Positions 1 to 6,091 of a stretch of 6,840 nt of DNA are shown here, piece by piece; the first letter of the stretch is position 1; each line of letters starts with the position of its first letter. This DNA comes from Candidatus Saliniplasma halalkaliphilum (lineage in GTDB: Archaea > Thermoplasmatota > Thermoplasmata > Halarchaeoplasmatales > Halarchaeoplasmataceae). Location: positions 1 through 6,840 of the forward strand of contig JAFDTG010000082.1 in assembly GCA_019594235.1 (NCBI GenBank), in the 5' to 3' direction. Position numbers and translations under genes: made by a program. A model generated the notes under the pieces. It did not search any database. It had not been told where the DNA came from and saw nothing but the letters and a program-made list of their open reading frames with translations.

Positions 1-219
1 CCTTACCGGATGGAATGGCGTTACGGAGAAGCATCTTACAAAGTCATAGCCATAGACGTGGGTCATGTCTGCCAGAATTTATACCTAGCTTGTGAAGCTA
101 TAGATTCAGGAACTTGTGCCATAGCTGCCTACGATCAAGATCTGATGGATTCTTTGCTCGAAGTAAACGGAGAAGACGAATTCACTATATACTTGGCCCC
201 GGTGGGAAAGATCGGCTAA
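1..219 (+). CDS. SagB-type dehydrogenase / nitroreductase-family protein, C-terminal part (5' end outside window)
   Basis: The frame is open from the first base of the window, so the gene starts upstream and only the last 72 codons are seen; the ATG at 10 is internal. The tail runs from RYGEASYKVIAIDVGHV through CQNLYLACEAI and a YLAPVGK ending. This matches the C-terminus of SagB-type dehydrogenases and related FMN nitroreductase-fold proteins: an R-Y-G-E-x-x-Y segment, a GHxxQN helix, and an acidic loop before the closing V-G-K strand. Family members use FMN for redox chemistry. Some SagB proteins oxidise azolines in modified peptides, but many archaeal relatives have no assigned substrate, so none is assigned here. 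The gene ends in TAA four bases before the next gene, suggesting co-transcription. Confidence is high for the fold and moderate for the SagB subfamily, because the flavin-binding N-terminus is not visible. Confidence 0.8.
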   Translation, partial: PYRMEWRYGEASYKVIAIDVGHVCQNLYLACEAIDSGTCAIAAYDQDLMDSLLEVNGEDEFTIYLAPVGKIG

Positions 220-223
220 ATCA

Positions 224-1228
224 GTGACAAAAAATACAGTAAATCTTAACTGCTTATCACACTATACAAAACACATGGTCGAGAAGGTATTTGCCTATAT
301 ACTCAGAGAAAATCGACAAGATAAGCAGTTGTTGGCCTTTGAACACAAAGATTTCCAAGACGTACCTCTTCAGGTGCCGGGGGGCACTCTAAAGGAAGGT
401 GAAGATCCTGTAGAAGGTTTAAAAAGGGAAGTATGGGAGGAATCCGGACTAACCGATTTTCACAATATAAAAAAGCTCGGCGAAGCTGATATAGCTAGTG
501 CAGTTAACGATGAAGAATTTCACGCGTATTTTTTCAGATGCGATATAGATTTAAACTGTGAAACATGGGATCACGTGGTCAAAGGCGATGGAGAGGACGA
601 AGGACTCACGTTCAGTTACAGATGGTTAGATCCCCAGGAATCCTTACTTGTTTACGATTATTACTTTCACATCTTCCTAAGACCGAGGTACCTGCCAGAC
701 TTGTTCAAAGAAAAAAGTTTACTAGGTCTAGCAAACGATAAGATCTCACTGATGCCGCACACCGGATTGTGGAAAAGAGAATTCCTAAGAGAGAAAGAAT
801 CGCTTAGAAAGGAAACAAATGAAACCGAGATACAGCACGTCGGCAGCACTTTCGTCCCGTGGCTGCCGGCAAAACCCATCGTCGATATAGCTGTAAAAGC
901 TGAAGAACCAAAAGATCAAATTAAAAATATCGAGAACTGTGGTTACGAATATATGGGTGAGAAAGGTGTCAAAGGGAGATATTATTTCGTAAAGGGAACT
1001 TCAGATAACAGAACCCATCATATACACATGTTCGAAGAGGGTAGTCAAATATTTGAAGATCACATCCTGTTCAGAAACTATCTGATCAACAACAGAACAA
1101 TCGCTGAAGAGTACGGTAAGTTAAAACTTCAGTTGTGGAGAAATTACAGAACAAATAGAAAGAAGTATACCGACGAAAAATCTGATTTTATAGAAAGAAC
1201 TCTAAACGAAGCTAGGAAGGAAAATTAG
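224..1228 (+). CDS. Nudix hydrolase - GrpB (UPF0157) fusion protein
   Basis: This 334-residue protein contains two domains. Residues about 19-150 form a Nudix hydrolase, with a complete Nudix box at 54-76 (G54, E60, then R68-E69 and E72-E73 with G75-L76), which binds the divalent metal used to cleave nucleoside-diphosphate-linked substrates. Residues about 172-330 match the GrpB/UPF0157 family of the nucleotidyltransferase-fold superfamily: HVGST at 205-209, AKPIVDI at 216-222, HHIHMF at 265-270, FRNYL at 283-287 and a C-terminal R-K-K-Y-T-x-E-K segment. The GTG at 224 lies just after the upstream stop and gives a 17-residue extension without recognisable homology. The ATG at 275 (M18) begins just at the Nudix fold and may be the true start; neither has a convincing Shine-Dalgarno sequence. 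The gene ends in TAG, followed one codon later by an in-frame TGA (1232-1234). The substrate is unknown; a linked hydrolase-nucleotidyltransferase activity is inference. Confidence 0.88.
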   Translation: MTKNTVNLNCLSHYTKHMVEKVFAYILRENRQDKQLLAFEHKDFQDVPLQVPGGTLKEGEDPVEGLKREVWEESGLTDFHNIKKLGEADIASAVNDEEFHAYFFRCDIDLNCETWDHVVKGDGEDEGLTFSYRWLDPQESLLVYDYYFHIFLRPRYLPDLFKEKSLLGLANDKISLMPHTGLWKREFLREKESLRKETNETEIQHVGSTFVPWLPAKPIVDIAVKAEEPKDQIKNIENCGYEYMGEKGVKGRYYFVKGTSDNRTHHIHMFEEGSQIFEDHILFRNYLINNRTIAEEYGKLKLQLWRNYRTNRKKYTDEKSDFIERTLNEARKEN

Positions 1229-1458
1229 CGATGAATCTCAATAGTTTAGTCCTTATCCTTCTTTTTCAGTCAGTTCTTTAATTTTTACATCTATTTCAAA
1301 AGTCATCAGTGTAGTTTTCATAACCACTGCGAACATCCATTGGGTCGTATGTTTCAATAATAAGGCATTATCAAAACCTTGAATTAGTATGATGTAGATA
1401 AAAGAACCTGTAAAAGCATTCGTTTACTATCTAGAGATCTTTCATCAAGGAACTCAAA
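1229..1458. other. Intergenic region, 230 bases, no firmly supported gene
   Basis: No tRNA, repeat array or clear terminator is visible. On the minus strand, frame 1423-1253 is open for 56 codons ending in TAA. It reads as a hydrophobic stretch (FIYIILIQ, then WMFAVVM) followed by a charged tail, FEIDVKIKELTEKEG. It has no good start codon (only an internal ATG giving 27 residues, or a TTG giving 34) and two stops in a row just upstream, so it is either chance or the remnant of a membrane-protein gene. The right edge carries the presumed promoter of the sulfotransferase gene. Confidence 0.5.
1423..1433 (+). promoter_or_regulatory. Weak TATA-like element for the sulfotransferase gene
   Basis: The sequence TTTACTATCTA lies about 30 bases before the ATG at 1459, a plausible distance for an archaeal TATA box feeding a leader of only a few bases. 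It deviates from the TTTAWATA-type consensus and the assignment rests mainly on position. An AAGG at 1447-1450 could serve as a weak ribosome site if transcription starts further upstream. Confidence 0.3.
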
Positions 1459-2466
1459 ATGATGAGGTATCTGTTTATGGCAACTCCTATATTCGGTCTT
1501 GGTTTGGCTCGGAACGGTACAACATGGCTTGAAAATATACTATGTAACCATGAAGATATAGTCGGTGCTCAACATAAAGCTCACTGGGGTATAAAGGAGA
1601 GCTATGTCTGTGAAAATATCCAACACTGGGATGATTTTCAAGACGATGACCAATTCATCCGATTTTTAGAACTCTATTCAAGCGGAGATTACTTCAAACT
1701 TGTAGAAGGCGAAAAAGATTACTTTTACCAAAATCGACCTGAAGGTTTCACCGAATTCTTCCTCGAGCTGATGGACAACTATGCAAGAAAAAGAGGTGCA
1801 GCCTATTGGACCACTAAATTAGACCCGGCTTTCTACAGGAACCCCGAACTTTTGGAGATGTTTATGGACAGGGTGAAAAACCGCTATAACGAAATAAAAT
1901 TCATCGGAATTCAACGTGATTTCAGAGATGTATTGAATTCTGCTATCAATATGCCAGGGGCAGAGTGGCGAAAGCGGTCGTTATCGAGAGAGGTATTCGC
2001 GATATTCAATACTGTACAAAATGCTCATGGATATAATATGATAAACCAGATAATCGATGAGCATGATGGGTTGAAACTGCAATTCGAGGATTTAACAGAT
2101 AACCGCTCGATCGCAGTTGAAAAGATCGTAGATTATCTAGACCTTGATCACTCCGAAGAGATGCTTGAAGATCATTACCTTCCAAACAGCAGTTATATAG
2201 GAAAAAAAGAAAAAGTAACCCTTTCCGGCTGGGAAGTAAAACTAATAGCTAAACACTTGTTTTCATTACTTCATAAAGAAAATATATCAAATGGTATTTT
2301 CATGAGTTTAGTAGATAAATTACTAGATCACCTCATTCCAAACAATCGTTTGATACATTGGCGTCTTACGAAACTGGAAAAATTTCCAGACAAATACAAA
2401 GAGAACTTAGAAAAAAAAGGGAGTGTCGGATTAAAACGAGCTTTGTTTGGAGATGAAGACGGATGA
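1459..2466 (+). CDS. Sulfotransferase family protein (PAPS-dependent type)
   Basis: The 335-residue protein carries the two nucleotide-binding elements of cytosolic-type sulfotransferases, which move a sulfuryl group from PAPS to a hydroxyl or amine. The 5'-phosphosulfate loop is LARNGTTWLENIL (residues 16-28), a variant of the usual K-S-G-T-T-W with R18-N19 in place of K-S. The 3'-phosphate element is IQRDFRDVLNSAINM (151-165), with R153 and S161 at the expected eight-residue spacing. WTTKLDP (117-123) sits where the family has a K-x-P segment. There is no signal peptide or convincing membrane helix, so the protein is probably cytoplasmic; the acceptor is unknown. ATG 1459 is followed by alternatives at 1462 and 1477, all before the PAPS loop. 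No PAPS-synthesis gene is in the window. The gene converges on the peptidase gene with only 22 bases between them. The family call is solid and the substrate is open. Confidence 0.85.
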   Translation: MMRYLFMATPIFGLGLARNGTTWLENILCNHEDIVGAQHKAHWGIKESYVCENIQHWDDFQDDDQFIRFLELYSSGDYFKLVEGEKDYFYQNRPEGFTEFFLELMDNYARKRGAAYWTTKLDPAFYRNPELLEMFMDRVKNRYNEIKFIGIQRDFRDVLNSAINMPGAEWRKRSLSREVFAIFNTVQNAHGYNMINQIIDEHDGLKLQFEDLTDNRSIAVEKIVDYLDLDHSEEMLEDHYLPNSSYIGKKEKVTLSGWEVKLIAKHLFSLLHKENISNGIFMSLVDKLLDHLIPNNRLIHWRLTKLEKFPDKYKENLEKKGSVGLKRALFGDEDG

Positions 2467-2488
2467 CGTGCCCCTGTTAAGAGGAAGT

Positions 2489-4432
2489 TCACTTAACGTA
2501 CTCGTCGAACCAGTCGAGCATCTCCTCCAACCGTTTCATCCTCTGTTTAGGTTTTCCTTCCCTAGATAGATTATGGTTCTCATCCTCGAATAGAACAAGC
2601 TTGGAATCTACTCCGTGATATTTCAAAGAGGTGAACATCTGTATCGCTTCAGCTTCCCAGCACCTATAATCTTTTCTCGAGGTTATGAACATGGTTGGAG
2701 TTGTGACTTTGTCGGCGTACTTCATCGGTGACCGATCCCACAGCTTATCAACATCTTCCCATGGATTTGACAAGATCTGGTCTTCAACGAAATAATATCC
2801 GATATCGGTAGTTGCGAATTTTGAGATCCAGTTGCTTATACTTCTGAACGAAACAGCACCATCAAACCTGTCAGTATGACCTATGACCCAGTTCGTCATG
2901 TAACCTCCGTATGAACCGCCGGTTACCCCGAGTTTATCCTCATCGATGAAATCATACCTGTCTATAGCCGTATCCATAACATTCATGAGATCATTATAAT
3001 CCGGCCCTCCGTATACACCCATGATATCTGCGAAGTCGTCTCCGTTTGCCGAGCTTCCGGAAGGGTTGCTGAATACTACCGCATAACCCTCGCTGGCAAG
3101 CAACTGCATCTCGTGAAAGTGAACGGTACCGTAAACGCATTTAGGACAGCCGTGGATCTCCAAGATCGTGGGATACCGTTCACCTTCTTCAAAACCTACC
3201 GGTTTCATAACCCACGCATCTATCTCTCGCCCGTCGGATTCAACTTCAAAGTATTCGGGCTTAGATACCTCGATATCCATATCGTTGAAATCTGTCAATC
3301 TTCTTTCGTCTCCATCGAAAAGGTAGAGTTCCTGGGGATGCTGTCCACGAAGTCCGACATAAACGAACTCGCCGTCATGAACATCAAACGAGTCTATCGA
3401 TCCCTCCTTCTCAACTACAGGTTCCACTCCATCTTCGATAGTGAACTTGTACAATCCGGCGTTGTACCCTTCGGTTATCAAGAAATAGTACTCGTTCCCC
3501 TCGACTCTGATCATTTTTCCTCCGCCGTAACGCACGTCGGTCAACAAACTGTTCCCGAGTGACCGGTCCATATCGGTCAATCTTTCATACTTATCCTCTC
3601 CACGTTGATAAAGATAGAACTCACGATTGGTATTGATACCCATCCTCTCCATGTCGGTGGCTTCGAACAATATATCTTCGTTTATATACATCGCTCTATC
3701 GATACGGAGGACTTCGTCAGTGAGCTTTTCCAATTCACCGCTATCAAGATCAAATTCATAGAGATAGTTTTCAACTTTCATCATATCTTCATACTCGTTC
3801 ACCACCAGGCAGATCCTACCATCCCGAACATCAAAATACGTCACGTTCTTGTACCCTCCAACAATCAAGTCGATCTTTCCCTTATCTAGATCAACCTCGT
3901 ACAGATGCAGGCGTTTTTTATTGCTGAAACCTCTCTCATTAGACCAGAAGGGTATCTCGTCGAGTTCGTGGTAGTCTTTCCCCTCTTTCAACTCATCTTC
4001 TTCATCCTCTTCACCGACTTTCTCCCAAACCGTCGCAAAGATACCGCTCTCGGACCGTTCTAAACCACCCACTTTCTTATCGATTGTGAACAGATACTCG
4101 GCTTCACCACCATGGATGTTGATCTTAAAGAATTTGGTCTCTTCCTTGTCTTCTTCATCTTTTTCTTCCTCTTCTTCTACCCCCATATCTCTCTTTGAGG
4201 TGAACAGTATCTCTTCTTCGTTCAACCAAACATAATCTGAATCCTTTCCGCTGTTGGTCAGCTTATAGATTTTATTCGTTTCATTAACCAACATCCAAAG
4301 TGTAGATACGTACTCATTTTCTTTTTCGTTCATCTCGTGGTGGGAAAAACAGACGTGTTTTCCGTCGGGTGAATAATTCGGATTCGATAAAAAAGTGTAA
4401 TCAGTTAGACCTTTGATATTGAGTTTTGTCAT
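2489..4432 (-). CDS. S9 family serine peptidase (prolyl oligopeptidase / acylaminoacyl peptidase-like)
   Basis: This is a complete 647-residue S9 peptidase with an N-terminal beta-propeller (about 1-390) and a C-terminal alpha/beta hydrolase domain (about 395-647). The propeller shows repeated W/Y-D-x-D-type strands and opens with a typical LSNPNYSPDGKHVCF blade. The hydrolase domain has the nucleophile elbow GGSYGGY (Ser507), Asp588 in SRKDYRC and His620 in ENHNLS, so the catalytic triad is intact. The length is usual for archaeal and bacterial acylaminoacyl-peptidase-like members, which trim short peptides in the cytoplasm; no signal peptide is seen. Oddities: the oxyanion-loop sequence, usually HGGP, is HGCPKC (C429 and C432, a CxxC), and two acidic insertions (85-98 and 141-147) lie in the propeller. 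The gene has its own promoter in the divergent region and ends in TGA. The family assignment is very secure; the exact cleavage preference is not. Confidence 0.95.
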   Translation of the reverse strand: MTKLNIKGLTDYTFLSNPNYSPDGKHVCFSHHEMNEKENEYVSTLWMLVNETNKIYKLTNSGKDSDYVWLNEEEILFTSKRDMGVEEEEEKDEEDKEETKFFKINIHGGEAEYLFTIDKKVGGLERSESGIFATVWEKVGEEDEEDELKEGKDYHELDEIPFWSNERGFSNKKRLHLYEVDLDKGKIDLIVGGYKNVTYFDVRDGRICLVVNEYEDMMKVENYLYEFDLDSGELEKLTDEVLRIDRAMYINEDILFEATDMERMGINTNREFYLYQRGEDKYERLTDMDRSLGNSLLTDVRYGGGKMIRVEGNEYYFLITEGYNAGLYKFTIEDGVEPVVEKEGSIDSFDVHDGEFVYVGLRGQHPQELYLFDGDERRLTDFNDMDIEVSKPEYFEVESDGREIDAWVMKPVGFEEGERYPTILEIHGCPKCVYGTVHFHEMQLLASEGYAVVFSNPSGSSANGDDFADIMGVYGGPDYNDLMNVMDTAIDRYDFIDEDKLGVTGGSYGGYMTNWVIGHTDRFDGAVSFRSISNWISKFATTDIGYYFVEDQILSNPWEDVDKLWDRSPMKYADKVTTPTMFITSRKDYRCWEAEAIQMFTSLKYHGVDSKLVLFEDENHNLSREGKPKQRMKRLEEMLDWFDEYVK

Positions 4433-4462
4433 GATATCCCGATAGGGTATTCATTTTAAAGA

Positions 4463-4471
4463 TTATAAATA
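4463..4471 (-). promoter_or_regulatory. TATA box of the S9 peptidase gene
   Basis: Read on the minus strand, the element is TATTTATAA, preceded by an A-rich stretch (CAAAATC) that could act as a BRE. Its centre is about 35 bases before the ATG at 4432, predicting a transcription start near 4441 and a leader of roughly nine bases. No clear Shine-Dalgarno sequence lies between, which fits near-leaderless archaeal initiation. Confidence 0.6.
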
Positions 4472-4670
4472 GATTTTGAATCGATTTCAGTAGGTGGTTC
4501 TCAATTAGAATTGGATCTTTGAGGGACGCATTCGTGGAATACACTACTAGCGAATTACAATATCTTAAAAGGGAAGGTATGGGTTATGGTTCTGATAAGT
4601 ACGTTCTTCTCTCCCGCTCTTGCCGGTAGATTGCTGTAACACATTGTTCCTATCGAGTTTTTCCTTCAGA

Positions 4671-4690
4671 AAACATAAATATTTATGTTT
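4671..4690 (+). promoter_or_regulatory. Perfect 20-bp palindrome covering the TATA region of the membrane-protein gene
   Basis: AAACATAAATATTTATGTTT is a perfect inverted repeat with no spacer. Its AT-rich centre, AAATATTT, is 26 bases before the ATG at 4706. That is the distance expected for a TATA box driving a leaderless transcript that begins at the start codon. The element may be a dyad operator laid over the TATA box or a symmetric TATA element. Confidence 0.6.
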
Positions 4691-4705
4691 ATATTCTAAT
4701 CACGG

Positions 4706-4951
4706 ATGAAAGAAGGGATAGGTATCATTTTGGGCGGTCTAGCATTCATCGGCGTGGGCGTGTTTTTGATTTATATTTACTCAACATGGAAAAGTCTTTG
4801 TTTGTTAGGAATAGTTGGTAGTTTATTTATTGTAAGTGGTATATCTATAATCCTATTTAGGAAGAGGCGGAAAGGTGGAGGCAAAAGTACGAGAGAGTTG
4901 TTAGGAGATATGGATGAAACTACAAGGGGACAGTTGGAGCAGAATATGTAG
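4706..4951 (+). CDS. Small two-helix membrane protein of unknown function
   Basis: The family of this 81-residue protein is not recognised. Two hydrophobic segments, about residues 5-26 (GIGIILGGLAFIGVGVFLIY) and 32-51 (LCLLGIVGSLFIVSGISIIL), are joined by a very short YSTWKS turn. They are followed by a strongly basic RKRRKGGGK stretch and a roughly 20-residue charged tail. By the positive-inside rule both termini should be cytoplasmic, giving a membrane hairpin with a cytoplasmic tail. The start is well supported because a TATA-like palindrome is centred 26 bases upstream, implying a leaderless mRNA. The gene ends in TAG, followed four codons later by an in-frame TAA (4964-4966). It stands alone, divergent from the peptidase and about 60 bases before the methyltransferase, and its role cannot be inferred. 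Confidence 0.7.
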   Translation: MKEGIGIILGGLAFIGVGVFLIYIYSTWKSLCLLGIVGSLFIVSGISIILFRKRRKGGGKSTRELLGDMDETTRGQLEQNM

Positions 4952-4979
4952 TCCTTATCATTATAATAAACCTTAATGT

Positions 4980-4985
4980 TTTATA
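4980..4985 (+). promoter_or_regulatory. TATA-like element for the methyltransferase gene
   Basis: TTTATA lies with its centre about 33 bases before the ATG at 5015, predicting a leader of some seven bases. It overlaps the start of the longer reading frame that begins at ATG 4976, which argues that 5015 is the true start. An AGTTGATC at 5004-5011 resembles part of the archaeal anti-Shine-Dalgarno complement but lies only three bases from the ATG. Confidence 0.4.
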
Positions 4986-5014
4986 GCCTACTCACAGGAT
5001 CACAGTTGATCAAT

Positions 5015-5779
5015 ATGATAAAGAAAGACCCTCACTATCTAGATGGTAGACATTACGATTCTTTGTACTCCAGAGTAGATGATATCCAATTCTATCTAGA
5101 TTGTGTAGAAGAATACGGTGATCCAACCATGGAATTGGCGTGTGGAACAGGTAGGATAACAATACCTTTAGCTGAAAAAGGTATCGATATCACGGGCCTA
5201 GATCTTTCTGAAATGATGCTGAAAAGAGCTAAGGATAAGGCTTCAAAAAATGACCTAGATATCGACTTTATCAGGAGCGATATGAAAGATTTCTCAATGG
5301 ATAAAAACTTCAACACCATTTTGTTACCGTTCAACAGCATCTAGATGCTGATCGAGATAGAAGAGTACGAAGCCCTTTTATCGAACATATATCGACACAT
5401 AACTCAAAAGGGCAGATTCATTTTTGAAATATTCAATCCGGATTTCGATATATTGACAGATTCTCTAGACGATTCAACTAAAGAAGAACGTGAAATCAGT
5501 GAATATGATGATCCTGACGGAAAAGGAAAAGTTCGTGTGACCGAGAAAAGAGATTATGATCCAACCACCCATATACTGGATCTGGATTGGTACTATTACA
5601 TAAACGGCGAATTGGAGCGTGTAGAGGATCGGAAATTGAGGATACTATTCCCGAAGGAGATCGATGCAATACTAAAGTACAATGGATTCGATATCGTAAA
5701 GAAGTTCGGTGATTTCGATCGTTCAGAGTTCTCTAAAGATTCAAAAACTCAGATAATCATCTGCAAAAAGAGGGACTAA
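5015..5779 (+). CDS. Class I SAM-dependent methyltransferase interrupted by an in-frame TAG
   Basis: Reading through one TAG (5342-5344, codon 110) gives a 254-residue protein of normal family length. The N-terminal half has SAM motif I MELACGTGR (residues 39-47), the acidic ribose-binding strand end GLDLSEMML (61-69), and TILLPFNSI (101-109). The half after TAG continues without a frame change: MLIEIEEYEALL, then KGRFIFEIFNPD, the post-motif strand of this family, and a C-terminal beta-rich part ending in TAA. Relatives usually read PFNS-x-Q-H-L here, so TAG replaces a residue commonly Gln, one transition from CAG. An ATG at 4976 would add 13 residues without homology; the 5015 start fits both the TATA box and the family N-terminus. 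Without readthrough the gene yields a 109-residue piece and possibly a 144-residue piece from the ATG at 5345. It is either a pseudogene or a gene needing TAG decoding. The acceptor is unknown. Confidence 0.82.
5342..5344 (+). other. In-frame TAG within the methyltransferase gene
   Basis: TTC-AAC-AGC-ATC-TAG-ATG-CTG: the stop sits in the middle of a conserved segment with the same frame coding on both sides. It is directly followed by ATG (5345), so stop-and-restart is possible in principle, although no ribosome site precedes it. Interpretation: amber mutation, amber suppression or pyrrolysine decoding. Confidence 0.85.
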
Positions 5780-5827
5780 TCTCCTTTAAATTCTGAAATA
5801 TATTATCTAAATAAAACAACAAATACA

Positions 5828-5851
5828 TATACTATAATATACAATAGTATA
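5828..5851 (+). promoter_or_regulatory. Inverted-repeat operator over the promoter of the toxin-antitoxin pair
   Basis: TATACTAT and ATAGTATA form a perfect 8-bp inverted repeat separated by 8 bases (AATATACA). The left arm and spacer contain a TATA-like run centred about 25 bases before ATG 5858, giving a leaderless or nearly leaderless transcript. RHH antitoxins usually bind such dyads with their toxin and repress their own promoter, so autoregulation is inferred. Confidence 0.65.
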
Positions 5852-5857
5852 CTCAGC

Positions 5858-6070
5858 ATGACGACAAAAACGATAAGTTTCAGGGCAAAGGAAGAACAGA
5901 TAAAATTATTGGATGAATTAGTGGAGAGTGGGAACTACACTTCTAGAGGAGAATTACTTAGAAATCTTTTGAGGAACATCGAAAAGAAGGAACTTTCCGA
6001 TAAAGTGAAAAAGGAAATCGAATCCGCTAGAAAACAAGAAGGCAAACCTTTAGACGACTTATTGAATTGA
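5858..6070 (+). CDS. Ribbon-helix-helix (CopG/ParD-like) antitoxin
   Basis: This 70-residue protein has an N-terminal ribbon-helix-helix domain (about residues 3-43). TKTISFRAKEEQ is the DNA-contacting beta strand and start of helix 1, LLDELVESGNYTSRGELL carries the N-Y-x-S-R-x-E-x-L turn typical of CopG/ParD/NikR-like antitoxins, and helix 2 ends near RNLLRNI. Residues 44-70 are charged and helical, and should wrap the toxin. The protein would dimerise, bind the inverted repeat in its own promoter and neutralise the RelE/ParE-like toxin encoded 21 bases downstream. The start is fixed by the promoter position and the RHH strand beginning at residue 3. The gene ends TGA followed directly by TAG. 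Assignment as an antitoxin rests on fold plus partner. Confidence 0.9.
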   Translation: MTTKTISFRAKEEQIKLLDELVESGNYTSRGELLRNLLRNIEKKELSDKVKKEIESARKQEGKPLDDLLN

Positions 6071-6091
6071 TAGCGTAAGTGTGAAATTCTA

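Larger units (their letters stand above)
4433..4705. other. Divergent intergenic region, 273 bases
   Basis: The left part holds the peptidase promoter and the right part the palindromic promoter of the membrane-protein gene. Between them the plus-strand frame 4480-4629 is open for 49 codons and ends in TAG. A GTG at 4534 would give 31 residues beginning VEYTTSELQYLKREG, and an ATG at 4579 preceded by a purine-rich GGGAAGG would give 16. This may be a small gene, a remnant or chance; no family is recognised. A short inverted repeat CAATT-AG-AATTG lies at 4502-4513 and a T-run at 4658-4663. Confidence 0.5.

Noticed and set aside
667..879. Minus-strand open frame within the Nudix-GrpB gene
   Set aside because: The plus strand here encodes conserved GrpB motifs; the antisense frame has no family resemblance.
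1229..1458. tRNA or CRISPR array in the first intergenic gap
   Set aside because: No cloverleaf pairing, no TΨC-like segment and no repeated units were seen.
2467..2488. Bidirectional hairpin terminator between the convergent genes
   Set aside because: The 22-base gap has neither a stable inverted repeat nor a T-run on either strand.
3113..3562. Long plus-strand open frame inside the peptidase region
   Set aside because: It is antisense to the S9 peptidase, whose propeller and hydrolase motifs are unmistakable; the antisense translation shows no domain and is a by-product of codon usage.
3605..3889. Second plus-strand open frame antisense to the peptidase
   Set aside because: Same reasoning: no recognisable family, no promoter or ribosome site, and it lies fully within the peptidase coding sequence.
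4976..5014. Upstream ATG of the methyltransferase adding 13 residues
   Set aside because: The extra residues do not fit the family N-terminus, and the TATA-like element at 4980-4985 overlaps them, so transcription probably begins after this ATG.
5345..5779. The second half of the methyltransferase as an independent gene
   Set aside because: It lacks the SAM-binding motifs, is in the same frame as the first half, and begins in the middle of a conserved segment; it is better read as the continuation of one gene.
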